This document shows, piece by piece, positions 18,501 to 26,288 of a stretch of 64,000 nucleotides of DNA. Within the stretch, counting starts at the first letter, position 1, and every line of letters starts with the position of its first letter. A program made the translations under genes and the position numbers. The stretch is from an uncultured Erysipelotrichaceae bacterium (GTDB lineage: Bacteria; Bacillota_I; Bacilli_A; RFN20; CAG-826). The stretch lies in the NCBI GenBank assembly GCA_900314865.1, contig OMWW01000001.1:127457-191456 (forward strand). The letters run 5' to 3'. Under the pieces are notes generated by a model. The model was given only the letters and a program-made list of their open reading frames with translations. It ran no database searches and had not been told where the DNA came from.

Positions 18501-19197
18501 TGGTTGAGATATTTGCAGTGTAGTTTTGATGTGATTCAATGCCGTCTTCTAAGAATTCATCGAATTCTTCTAAAGAGAGTTTGACATCAACAGGTTCTTC
18601 TTTTTTGACTTCAATCTCAAAAGAAGCAGTCTCTCCTTCATATGTTACAGTGATTGCTTTTTTGCCTTCAGTAGACATATCAGGAGAAGAAAGAGTGTAT
18701 CCTGCAACAACTTCAGAAGAGTTATCAGAATAATGAGCAGTGACTTCTAATCCTGTAGAATCAAAAGATTCACCAACTTTATATTCTTGTTTAGTAGGAA
18801 GTTTGGAGATAGAAATACTTACTAAAGTAACAACAACTGGTTCCTCACTAACAGTAATTGAGAAGGTCGCTGTTTGATTTCCTGAAGAAATTGTAACTAC
18901 TTTATTACCAGCAGTAGACATATCAGGATTACTGTGTTGATAATCTGTAATTTCTTTATTTGATCCATCAGAGTAGTGGCCTTTTACCACTAAGCCTGTT
19001 AAATCAAGTTCTTCGCCAATGGTGTATTGTGTCTTTGGTAAGGCAGTGATTTCAATACTCACTAATGTAGCATCTTGTGGTTCAACAGGTCCTGGTTGAG
19101 GATTGTTGTTACCGCTATCACCAGAGTTATTGTTTCCGCACGCTGAAAGAAGTAGCGATAAAGCGGCTAGTGATACAAGTAGTGTCTTCTTTTTCAT
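15583..19197 (-). CDS. Very large surface lipoprotein with Big_3 Ig-like domains
   Basis: A 1,204-residue exported lipoprotein. The signal peptide ends in a perfect lipobox, LSAC, with the lipidated cysteine at residue 20. Three Big_3 domains are readable: about 44-118, 122-200 and 809-890, each with the pattern LPKTQYTIGEELDLTGLVV, then HYSDGS and NPDMSTAG. Two copies of another module beginning SISYFSLDD/SISYVGLDD and carrying STLPSE..GE lie near 704 and 980. The C-terminal domain (about 1084-1204, NGKYTAP..FTFNEDGSGEF) resembles the end of the neighbouring Ig-domain protein. Probably adhesion or glycan binding at the surface; no catalytic motif is seen. Confidence 0.88.
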   Translation of the reverse strand: MKKKTLLVSLAALSLLLSACGNNNSGDSGNNNPQPGPVEPQDATLVSIEITALPKTQYTIGEELDLTGLVVKGHYSDGSNKEITDYQHSNPDMSTAGNKVVTISSGNQTATFSITVSEEPVVVTLVSISISKLPTKQEYKVGESFDSTGLEVTAHYSDNSSEVVAGYTLSSPDMSTEGKKAITVTYEGETASFEIEVKKEEPVDVKLSLEEFDEFLEDGIESHQNYTANISTTLLDTGENFVTYNFYSINGDAIFEDSDQYFYYGYIRQKDQGVVDFSLLKNGSAINPGTFYSTRPDLDLGILYEAAVANLFDDADFKLDTEHDNTFISESIHSMAVIASLGIGLYASNAENPENFKVEVASDLSSIKVTSIFTVFYQAEEEGSLDETFKEVDAKVEINITNIGSTHNEAIENYVANPDYVYVAPTKWSDTDEAFIKGYFNGVVPPFVDNLSYSYELGKQVSSGTNCAAVVDYDSGDLTEEYGAKLLDNGFTKVSNTEYVKKEEEDNLIKKYSVIMRFYAPTDKDKYGQEYSVLFPKGIFQVKYVYTTSTKATVTTVGALKDYLKTYDLESFLKLDGISDTNQVSGFKDGTANANNADESGTSPYYFVAPSSTGTFKIYMSYEQACALYKAQCEYLDQFNYLSSSKGLGQMIYSSDDSYDQIQFTNMDQQTSSNYQGYIQFRIRISKAFYEGYLKSSTPIDPTETHSISYFSLDDNYDLAELAHVDVDNSTLPSEVKVGETVNVKIVASEGYKFAAAYAAEEDSDPVNSQLPDEGMSLSSEFSFVMPDYDVQLVIICSPDTPAPSVLLSSITLSGYKTEYEEGEIFSFDGVVTAHYSDGSSKEVEPTYISSPNTTTTGEKEVVIKYEENGVEVQESYIINVNAKSQVEYSITVVNSENVTITVTTPTSLKAIKDTQCRFTLSVNGNTDYEVKVLDANNNEVEVSSNTHPMTGVTTYFFNMPESNVTIKAIEGGEDPVEEKYSISYVGLDDNWEVCDVEGVDLEKSTLPSEFEAGDTITLKAELLEGYSFDYWYFIGEDEATQAVWQQADDGVFDMTSTEISFVAPEGDLQIAIVVSQKTPVDPTPSDKTLNGKYTAPAKKLGGVDTYFSFTFNEDGSGEFSRDPASSSDSSIKKCYFSYTVKDNEITITLTDVGDGMSSFASYRPFASDSIGATAKGTINEDGSVTFNLYTYSGSINATWTFSK

Positions 19198-19222
19198 ATA
19201 AGACTACCTCCTTTGTGTTAAT

Positions 19223-19235
19223 CAGATATTATCTG
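19223..19235. promoter_or_regulatory. Small palindrome upstream of the large lipoprotein gene
   Basis: CAGATA-T-TATCTG is a perfect 13-nt palindrome about 26 bases before the start codon. It is near the likely promoter or in the 5' leader. It could bind a repressor, but no partner is known. Confidence 0.3.
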
Positions 19236-19287
19236 TTTCATATGTATATTAACAAATGAAACATTAGTAAAACTTAAATGGATAAAG

Positions 19288-21018
19288 CTATTCAACTGTC
19301 AGAGTAAATGTTGTTGCATTAGCATTTTGAGAATAAACGCCAGCACTAATAGACCACAATCTGATTGAAATCGAATTGCTGTTTTGAGCTATAGAACCTG
19401 TATCGTTTATCCATTCTTCTACTGCGAGTTTAGCATTCACAATTCTCCATCCACTATTGTAGCCTGTGATGTTGGAGGAAGTTGTATTTTCATCTAATGT
19501 AATTGTGACATTTCTGCTAGAAGAACTTGAATCGTAAGTAAAATCAATGATGTATCTTCTTGTTCCAAAACTATTTATATAAACGTATTGACCTGTTCCA
19601 TTAGAATTAAATTCAAGAGAATAGGTAACATTATTTGCTGTAACTCTGTAGTTTCCACTAATTGGTAAGAAATCAGATGGCTCTGGTCCAGAAGAAGTAA
19701 TAGAAATTGTGTAGGATGTTTGTTTATTGACTCCACCTTCAGTGTAGTTAACAGTAATTGTTTGAGATTCTGCTGCAGCACTGGAATCAAAACCACTGAA
19801 TTGTGCGCCAGAAACTTCTAATTCTCTACCGTTGGTATAAGTAGCAACGACTGTTGGTTCTACGAATGTATCACCAACATTGTATTCAGTTTTAGGAGAG
19901 TCTACAGAAATAGAATCTAAAACGAGTATTGCATCATAATAAAGTGTCATTCCAAAATCTTCAGAAGGCATTGAGAAAGATGTTCCGCTTGCGACTGGAA
20001 GACTTTCGATTTGTTCCCAAATAGCTTCACAACTTGTATCTGGATATAAAGTATTGAAGGTATAACCTGAGATGCTTGGAGCGTTAAATGTAACGACATC
20101 GTTTGGGGAAGCATATTTTGTCAAACCTGAGTCATCAAAAGATATAGACGAGCCGTCATATACATCTTTTGCAAAATAAGAAATATAGATAGATTGTGTT
20201 GTAGGTCTAACTTTAACGGTGTAAGAAGTTGATTTACCTTCATATGAAACGCCGATTGTTTGTGATTCAGTTGTTGAAGAAGAATCAAAACCAGTAAAGA
20301 TAGCGCCACTTACAACTTCGCTTGTGCTATCACTATAGTGAGCTGTAACTTCTGGTTCAACGAATGTATCACCAACGGCGTACATGACTTTTTTAGTATC
20401 TGTTACGTTGATAGAAGTTAATGTCTTTTCACCTGGTGTAGGATCTGAACATGAATAGTTGATAGTGATTGAAGAGATATAAGCATATTTTCCACTATAT
20501 GGAGTAATAGAAATATTTTTGGCACCATCTAATTCAACTGAAGCGCTAGTTACTTCACCTGCATCAATTAATTTTTGTGATGTTAATTCTGTTTCAGAAG
20601 TATTTGAATAATTAACATAAAATTCGTTATAAACAGTGTTGCTCAAAGTAAATTGAACGCCAGTGATGTTTTTAAATCCAGAAACTCCTGAGGAATTGGA
20701 TTCAATTGAGAAAGTAACATAGTGGCTATTTGTTGTTAATCGTGCAATGTTTGATCCTATATTAATTGGATCTCCATTAATAGTGGCGCGAACTCTGATT
20801 CCGCTTTGTTCTAATGGAGTGGATAAAACAACACTTCCACTTGAAATAGATCCGCTTTCAACTGTGGAATTTTTATTAAAGGTTACGGAAAGGCTATCGG
20901 TTGAATGGCCTTTGATAGCAATCACATTATTCATATTGGAAAACACCATTACACCACCTAATACTAGTGCAGTTGTAGCAGCGCTAATTCCAATAAATTT
21001 CTTTGTTCTAGTCAACAT
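19288..21018 (-). CDS. Secreted protein with two Big_3 Ig-like domains
   Basis: A 576-residue protein with an N-terminal signal peptide or anchor (FIGISAATTALVLGGVMVF) and no lipobox. An N-terminal beta-rich domain (about 40-190) is followed by Big_3 domain 1 (about 196-270, MYAVGDTFVEPEVTAHYSD), a YISYFAKDVYDG module (about 276-360), Big_3 domain 2 (about 364-440) and a C-terminal domain (about 446-576, SGNYRVTANNVTYSLEFN). Order and modules match the C-terminal half of the adjacent large lipoprotein, so the two are probably paralogues. The start has a strong AGGAGG site, beside an unusual 16-bp palindrome. Confidence 0.85.
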   Translation of the reverse strand: MLTRTKKFIGISAATTALVLGGVMVFSNMNNVIAIKGHSTDSLSVTFNKNSTVESGSISSGSVVLSTPLEQSGIRVRATINGDPINIGSNIARLTTNSHYVTFSIESNSSGVSGFKNITGVQFTLSNTVYNEFYVNYSNTSETELTSQKLIDAGEVTSASVELDGAKNISITPYSGKYAYISSITINYSCSDPTPGEKTLTSINVTDTKKVMYAVGDTFVEPEVTAHYSDSTSEVVSGAIFTGFDSSSTTESQTIGVSYEGKSTSYTVKVRPTTQSIYISYFAKDVYDGSSISFDDSGLTKYASPNDVVTFNAPSISGYTFNTLYPDTSCEAIWEQIESLPVASGTSFSMPSEDFGMTLYYDAILVLDSISVDSPKTEYNVGDTFVEPTVVATYTNGRELEVSGAQFSGFDSSAAAESQTITVNYTEGGVNKQTSYTISITSSGPEPSDFLPISGNYRVTANNVTYSLEFNSNGTGQYVYINSFGTRRYIIDFTYDSSSSSRNVTITLDENTTSSNITGYNSGWRIVNAKLAVEEWINDTGSIAQNSNSISIRLWSISAGVYSQNANATTFTLTVE

Positions 21019-21034
21019 AATTTTTTTCCTCCTT

Positions 21035-21070
21035 GTGTACGCGCGTACACATAAATCCGCGAAAAGCGGA
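21035..21070. promoter_or_regulatory. 16-bp GC-rich palindrome and hairpin in the leader of the Ig-domain gene
   Basis: GTGTACGCGCGTACAC (21035-21050) is a perfect 16-bp palindrome touching the ribosome binding site of the minus-strand gene. Next to it is the hairpin TCCGC-GAAAA-GCGGA (21056-21070). A TTGACA on the minus strand (21114-21119) may be the -35 box, which would place both structures in the 5' leader. As RNA, the first could mask the ribosome binding site; as DNA, it could be an operator. Confidence 0.5.
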
Positions 21071-21198
21071 CTTTTTATGTTTTGTGTATAACCTTACTCT
21101 TATATTTGAAATGTGTCAAACATTTAAGTTTTATTTATATATTTATTAATTAATTAATATAAATCTTGAATTTATGCGTGTGTATGTGTATATTTTTC

Positions 21199-21216
21199 AT
21201 TGACAATATAGTCAAT
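21199..21216. promoter_or_regulatory. Probable TetR operator
   Basis: ATTGAC-AATATA-GTCAAT is a perfect 6+6 inverted repeat of 18 bp that ends 8 bases before the ATG of the TetR gene. TetR-family regulators usually bind such sites in their own promoter. It overlaps a TTGACA -35-like sequence. Confidence 0.6.
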
Positions 21217-21223
21217 TAAAGAT

Positions 21224-21826
21224 ATGCCAAAGAGTAAAGAACAATTTGAACAAATCAGAAAAGAACGCGAAAAGACCATCTTAAAAAGCGCTCTCAATTT
21301 GTTTGTCATGAAAGGATATGACGCAGTTAATTTAGATGAAGTTACTAAAGACGCTAACTGTAGTCATGGACTCTTATATCATTACTTCAAGGATAAAGAA
21401 GCTTTATATCAAGGTGTCATAGAACAAATCGTTTATCCAAGTTGTAAAGAAATGATTAGCAACGTCAACTTTGATCAAAAAGCGAAGTTTGTGATTCATG
21501 ATTTGTTAGACACTGTACTCAAGGTATTAAAATCCCCAAACGAAGAAAAAATAAAAGAATTATATCTTCTTCTTAACATTCACCTTCAAAAGAGTTTGAA
21601 AGTAGTGAAGAAGAATGAAGAAGGACATACATTCATCTTCTCCACTATGGAAAATCTTATTCAAAGAGGAAAAGATGAAGGTGACTTCAATGATTTCACA
21701 ACAATAGAGTTGACCATCTCTGTGTTGAGTCTTATTAAAGGAATAGCCTTCAACCGTATCCATATCGGTTATAAGAAATTTGTGTGTCCACATAGTGAAG
21801 TAATAATGGAAATGTTACTCAAGTAA
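21224..21826 (+). CDS. TetR/AcrR family transcriptional regulator
   Basis: A 200-residue regulator. The N-terminal helix-turn-helix is clear: ILKSALNLFVMKGYDAVNLD, then EVTKDANCSHGLLYHYFKDKEALY (about residues 18-65). The rest is the all-helical ligand and dimer domain. No ribosome binding site precedes the ATG, so the message may be leaderless. An ABC exporter operon starts 13 bases after the stop, so this protein most likely represses its own operon until an exported drug or metabolite binds it. Confidence 0.92.
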   Translation: MPKSKEQFEQIRKEREKTILKSALNLFVMKGYDAVNLDEVTKDANCSHGLLYHYFKDKEALYQGVIEQIVYPSCKEMISNVNFDQKAKFVIHDLLDTVLKVLKSPNEEKIKELYLLLNIHLQKSLKVVKKNEEGHTFIFSTMENLIQRGKDEGDFNDFTTIELTISVLSLIKGIAFNRIHIGYKKFVCPHSEVIMEMLLK

Positions 21827-21839
21827 GGCAGGTGATGTC

Positions 21840-23672
21840 ATGTTAAGAAAAATAAAACTAATATTGAAAAGTGTTAGAGGTTATAAGAAATATGCGCTTA
21901 TAACTCCTTTATTCATGATTGGTGAAGCAGCAATGGAATGTGCAATGCCATTCATCATGGGTTTATTTGTTGACCAAATTAAATTATTAAATACTTCAGA
22001 AGACTTCTTCCATGATGCTAGTGGAAATATCCCGGTCTTCTATTTAGCGTTAATCCTTCTAGGAATGGCTGTCATCTCTTTACTATGTGGTATTTTTGGA
22101 GGAATCTATGCTTCAAAAGCCTCAGTAGGAGTCGCCGCTAACTTAAGAAGTGATTTATATAAGAAGCTTACAAACTTCTCTTTTGAAAATATTGATAAAT
22201 TCTCCTCTTCTAGCTTAGTTACTAGAATGACCACCGACATCAATAATGTTCAAAATGCATTCCAAATGATGATTCGTATTGTCATTAGAGCTCCATTAAT
22301 GCTTATTTTCTCTGCTGTTATGACTTTCGTTGGTGGAGGATTAATGGGATTCATCTTTGTTGGCTTGATCCCAATCGTTTCATTTGGCCTCTTCTTAATC
22401 ATTAAACATGCGATGAGAATCTTTATTTCTATCTTCAAACGATACGACAAACTCAATGAATCGGTTCAAGAAAACGTCTCTGGTATTAGAGTTGTTAAAT
22501 CTTATGTCCGTGAAGACTTTGAGAAGGATAAATTTGCGAAGGCATCTGATGCGATTACAACCGACTTTGTGAAGGCTGAAAAGATTGTTGCTTTAAATAA
22601 CCCATTACTTAACACCGCAATCCATCTTTCTAATATCCTTATTATTGGTTTAGGATGCTTATTAATTTATAAAACTGGTAACTTTGAAACCAAGGTTGAT
22701 CCTACTACCGGTTCTATCGTTGGTGACTGGGTTGGAGGACAATTAACTTTAGGTCAATTAAGCGCTCTTATCACCTATGGTATTCAAATCTTAATGTCAC
22801 TCATGATGATCTCCATGATTATGGTCATGTTAGCTATGTCATTAGAGTCAATCAAACGTATTTCTGAAGTCCTTGAAGAAGAACCAACAATCCATAATCC
22901 AGAAGTGGCGTTATCTACTGTCAGTAATGGGGATGTTGAATTTAGAAATGTGAACTTCAAATATAAGCAAAATGCTGAAAAAAATACGTTAAATAACATC
23001 AATATTAACATCAAAAGTGGTCAATTTGTTGGAATTTTGGGTTCTACAGGTTCTGGCAAAACTTCTGTCGTAAATCTCATTTCTCGTCTATATGATGTCA
23101 AAGAAGGAGAGGTCATTGTAGCGGACCATAACGTCAAAGAATATGACCTCAAAACTTTAAGGGATAATGTCGCTGTTGTTCTTCAAAAGAATTTCCTTTT
23201 CTCAGGTACAATTGAGTCTAATTTAAAGTGGGGAAATCCTGATGCAACTGAAGAAGAAATGTTAAGAGCGTGTGAGATTGCTCAGGCTCTAGAAATTGTT
23301 AACGCAAAACCTGAAGGATTACGTTCAAAAGTTGAACAAGGAGGCGCTAATTTCTCTGGTGGGCAAAAACAACGTCTTTGTATCGCTCGCGCCATCTTAA
23401 AACAACCAAAAATTATGATCCTTGATGACTCTACTAGTGCGGTTGATACCAAAACTGATAGATTAATCAGACGTGGGTTAAAAAATGACCTTCCAGAAAT
23501 GACCAAAATTGTCATTGCTCAACGTATTAGTTCAATTGAAGACGCCGATCAAATCATCATTATGGATAATGGTCATATTGATGCTATTGGAACACACGAT
23601 GAACTTCTTAAGAACAATCATATTTATCAAGAAGTCTACTATACACAAAACAAAGTAGGAGGTGATAAATAA
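21840..23672 (+). CDS. ABC exporter half-transporter A (degenerate catalytic site)
   Basis: A 610-residue fused permease and ATPase of the type I exporter class. Six membrane helices (about residues 15-330) are followed by an ATPase domain with Walker A GSTGSGKTS (about 400), signature FSGGQKQR (about 504) and Walker B ILDDSTSAVD (about 527). The normal catalytic glutamate after Walker B is aspartate, as in the degenerate half of heterodimeric exporters such as TM287/288 and BmrC. Its stop overlaps the start of the second half-transporter. Confidence 0.95.
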   Translation: MLRKIKLILKSVRGYKKYALITPLFMIGEAAMECAMPFIMGLFVDQIKLLNTSEDFFHDASGNIPVFYLALILLGMAVISLLCGIFGGIYASKASVGVAANLRSDLYKKLTNFSFENIDKFSSSSLVTRMTTDINNVQNAFQMMIRIVIRAPLMLIFSAVMTFVGGGLMGFIFVGLIPIVSFGLFLIIKHAMRIFISIFKRYDKLNESVQENVSGIRVVKSYVREDFEKDKFAKASDAITTDFVKAEKIVALNNPLLNTAIHLSNILIIGLGCLLIYKTGNFETKVDPTTGSIVGDWVGGQLTLGQLSALITYGIQILMSLMMISMIMVMLAMSLESIKRISEVLEEEPTIHNPEVALSTVSNGDVEFRNVNFKYKQNAEKNTLNNININIKSGQFVGILGSTGSGKTSVVNLISRLYDVKEGEVIVADHNVKEYDLKTLRDNVAVVLQKNFLFSGTIESNLKWGNPDATEEEMLRACEIAQALEIVNAKPEGLRSKVEQGGANFSGGQKQRLCIARAILKQPKIMILDDSTSAVDTKTDRLIRRGLKNDLPEMTKIVIAQRISSIEDADQIIIMDNGHIDAIGTHDELLKNNHIYQEVYYTQNKVGGDK

Positions 23673-25642
23673 TGCCACCAGTTCGTATGAGAGAAAGAGG
23701 AAGAGCGAAAAAAGGTACCATGAAACGCCTTTTAAAACAACTCTTCAAACTATATCCTTTCCACCTTATCATCTCTTTAATTTGTTTAATCTTTAATGTT
23801 TTTGGAAATTTGTCTTCTTCCGTCTTTGTGTCTTTATCTACAAATGCTTTAACTGAAGCTGGTTTCCAACACAAAAATCCATTTAGTGATGTTTATGAAA
23901 TCTCATCTACCTTTGGATTTACTATTTATAGTAATGTTTCATATTTATTAATTATTCTTGGATCAATTTATCTTGTTGGTATTCTTGCTAGCTGGACATG
24001 GAATAGAACCATGGCCATAGTGACTCAAAGATTTATGAATGAATTTAGAAAATCTATGTTTAGTCATATGGAAGACTTACCTATTAAATATTTTGATACT
24101 CATCAACATGGTGCAATCATGTCGCTTTACACTAACGACATCGACACCATTAGACAATTTATTTCTCAAGCTTTACCTAGTTTGATTCAAACTGGTTTAG
24201 TCTCAATCTTTGTCTTTATCATCATGCTTATGACATCTGTTTGGATGACATTAGTAGTGGTGGTTGGCTTCTTCATTATGCTTGGAGTGGTTAAAGGCTT
24301 AGGTGGTAAATCCTCTAAATACTTCATCAAGCAGCAAGCTGCTTTGGCGAATGTTGAAGGTAATATTGAAGAAAGCATTAAAGGTCTTAAAGTTATTAAA
24401 GTCTTTACTCACGAAGAAAGAAGCGGTGAAGAGTTCGATAAACTTAATGAAGAGCTTAGAGAATATGCGACTACCGCGAATATTCACGCAAACGTCATGA
24501 TGCCTGTTATGGGTAACATAGGTAACTTCCTATACATTTTATGCGGTATCATGGGCGCATTAATCTATGTCTTAGGTTGGAAAAACTTATCATTTACAGG
24601 ATATGTTCCTTTAAAAGGAGATCCTGCTCGATTTGCGGGAGTCATCGCTCTCTTCTTAATGATGAGTAGAATGTTCGCTAATAACGTTAACCAATTCTCA
24701 CAACAAATGATTTTTATTGTTATGGGTATGGCGGGTGCTTCTCGTTGTTTGGACTTAATTGATGAAAAACCAGAAACCGATGAAGGCTATGTTTACTTAT
24801 GTAACATCAAATATCATGAAGATGGTACATTTGAAGAAAGTGAAGAACATACTCGTGATTATGCTTGGAAATATCGTCACAAAGACGGACAACTTGAATA
24901 TCGTGAACTTAAAGGTGATATTGTCTTAGACAAAGTCGATTTCTCTTATGATGGTAAACGACTTGTCTTAGAAGATGTATCGATTTATGCTCACCCAGGG
25001 CAAAAGATAGCGTTTGTAGGTGCTACAGGCGCAGGTAAAACAACTATTACTAACCTAATTAATCGTTTCTATGATATTGCGGATGGAAAGATTCGTTATG
25101 ATGGAATCAACATCAACAAAATCAAAAAAGCGGATTTAAGAAAATCCCTTGGTATGGTTCTTCAAGATACTAACTTATTTACTGGAACAGTAATGGAAAA
25201 TATTCGTTATGGTAGATTAGACGCCACCGATGAAGAATGTATGGAAGCGGCAAAGATCGCTAATGCTCATGACTTCATCACCCGTTTACCACAAGGATAT
25301 AACACTGTCCTTTCTGGAGATGGTAGTAACCTCTCTCAAGGACAAAGACAATTGTTATCCATTGCTAGAGCGGCAGTTGCAGATGCTCCAGTAATGATTC
25401 TTGATGAAGCGACTTCCTCAATTGATACTCGTACTGAAAAATTAGTGCAAATTGGTACTGATCAATTAATGGAAGGAAGAACCGTCTTTGTTATCGCACA
25501 TAGATTATCCACCGTTCAAAATAGTAACGCTATTATGGTATTAGATCATGGTCATATTATTGAACGTGGAAACCATGAAGATTTGATTGCTCAAAAAGGT
25601 ACGTATTATAACCTTTATACTGGAGCGTTCGAATTAGAGTAA
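23672..25642 (+). CDS. ABC exporter half-transporter B (catalytic)
   Basis: A 656-residue fused permease and ATPase. The ATPase motifs are Walker A GATGAGKTT (about 450), signature LSQGQRQLL (about 554) and canonical ILDEATSSID (about 575). The pair therefore has one consensus and one degenerate site. An insert of about 60 residues before the ATPase (after SRCLDLIDEKPETDEG) lengthens it. GGAGG lies about 10 bases before the ATG, and the first base overlaps the previous stop. With the TetR gene this looks like a drug or peptide efflux operon. Confidence 0.95.
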   Translation: MPPVRMRERGRAKKGTMKRLLKQLFKLYPFHLIISLICLIFNVFGNLSSSVFVSLSTNALTEAGFQHKNPFSDVYEISSTFGFTIYSNVSYLLIILGSIYLVGILASWTWNRTMAIVTQRFMNEFRKSMFSHMEDLPIKYFDTHQHGAIMSLYTNDIDTIRQFISQALPSLIQTGLVSIFVFIIMLMTSVWMTLVVVVGFFIMLGVVKGLGGKSSKYFIKQQAALANVEGNIEESIKGLKVIKVFTHEERSGEEFDKLNEELREYATTANIHANVMMPVMGNIGNFLYILCGIMGALIYVLGWKNLSFTGYVPLKGDPARFAGVIALFLMMSRMFANNVNQFSQQMIFIVMGMAGASRCLDLIDEKPETDEGYVYLCNIKYHEDGTFEESEEHTRDYAWKYRHKDGQLEYRELKGDIVLDKVDFSYDGKRLVLEDVSIYAHPGQKIAFVGATGAGKTTITNLINRFYDIADGKIRYDGININKIKKADLRKSLGMVLQDTNLFTGTVMENIRYGRLDATDEECMEAAKIANAHDFITRLPQGYNTVLSGDGSNLSQGQRQLLSIARAAVADAPVMILDEATSSIDTRTEKLVQIGTDQLMEGRTVFVIAHRLSTVQNSNAIMVLDHGHIIERGNHEDLIAQKGTYYNLYTGAFELE

Positions 25643-25647
25643 AAAAC

Positions 25648-25685
25648 AAAAAGAAGCAAGTTCTGTTGAGTTCTTGCTTCTTTTT
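25648..25685 (+). terminator. Intrinsic terminator of the ABC exporter operon
   Basis: A stem of GAAGCAAG with CTTGCTTC around a 12-nt loop, with an A run before and TTTTT after. Confidence 0.9.
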
Positions 25686-25721
25686 CCATAAGGGCTATTA
25701 TATGTGTTTTCCCAAAAGATG

Positions 25722-25727
25722 TATAAT
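25722..25727 (+). promoter_or_regulatory. Promoter -10 box of the zinc-ribbon membrane protein gene
   Basis: A perfect TATAAT lies 25 bases before the ATG, between the exporter terminator and the gene. The -35 box is weak. Confidence 0.5.
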
Positions 25728-25751
25728 ATTAGAAGTGTAAGAGGAATTTTT

Positions 25752-26255
25752 ATGGCGTTAATTGAATGTCCTGAATGTCATCAACAAGTTTCAGATGTCG
25801 CTGAGGTTTGCCCTCACTGTGGTTATCCAATCAAAAATCACGTCAAAGTGAAACAAGAAGTCGTGGATGATCATAAAAAGATATATACCGATCCAAGAGA
25901 TCCAAATAATAGAACTGAACGAGATAGAATTGAAAGGTCAATTCATCGATTTGGTAGAATTAGAGCCATTTTCTTGGGTGTCGCTATTCCTTGTTTGTGT
26001 GTAGGTATTGTCTTATTTATTGTTGGTATTGTTTTAATCACAACTAGTAAAACTCCAGTTCAATATTACAATTACTATTCTGACTACTATTACTACGTGT
26101 CTAACACGAATACTTTCCGTTTAGTGGCAGGAATTGAACTACTTGTATTTGGTATTGTTCTTCTTATTGCCTCGGTTGTTTTATTCATTGTGAGATCTGC
26201 AGTATTTGGATCCAAAATTAGAGATAGAAGAAGACAGCTTGATAGATTACAGTAA
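25752..26255 (+). CDS. Zinc-ribbon membrane protein
   Basis: A 167-residue protein. The start is set at the ATG after GAGG (25741), giving MALIECPECHQQ; the frame also extends upstream to 25704. Residues 6-23 form a zinc ribbon, CPEC then CPHCG. A charged linker follows, then two hydrophobic helices (about residues 75-100 and 125-150) separated by a Tyr-rich loop (YYNYYSDYYYY). The C-terminus is basic. Such proteins have no known single role. It converges on gpsA. Confidence 0.8.
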   Translation: MALIECPECHQQVSDVAEVCPHCGYPIKNHVKVKQEVVDDHKKIYTDPRDPNNRTERDRIERSIHRFGRIRAIFLGVAIPCLCVGIVLFIVGIVLITTSKTPVQYYNYYSDYYYYVSNTNTFRLVAGIELLVFGIVLLIASVVLFIVRSAVFGSKIRDRRRQLDRLQ

Positions 26256-26262
26256 AAAAAAG

Positions 26263-26288
26263 AAGCGGGTTCCAATTAGAACTCGCTT
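26263..26288. terminator. Bidirectional terminator between the zinc-ribbon gene and gpsA
   Basis: AAGCGGGTTC pairs with GAACTCGCTT with one wobble and a 6-nt loop. It has A-rich and T-rich flanks, serves both convergent genes, and includes the gpsA stop codon. Confidence 0.8.
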
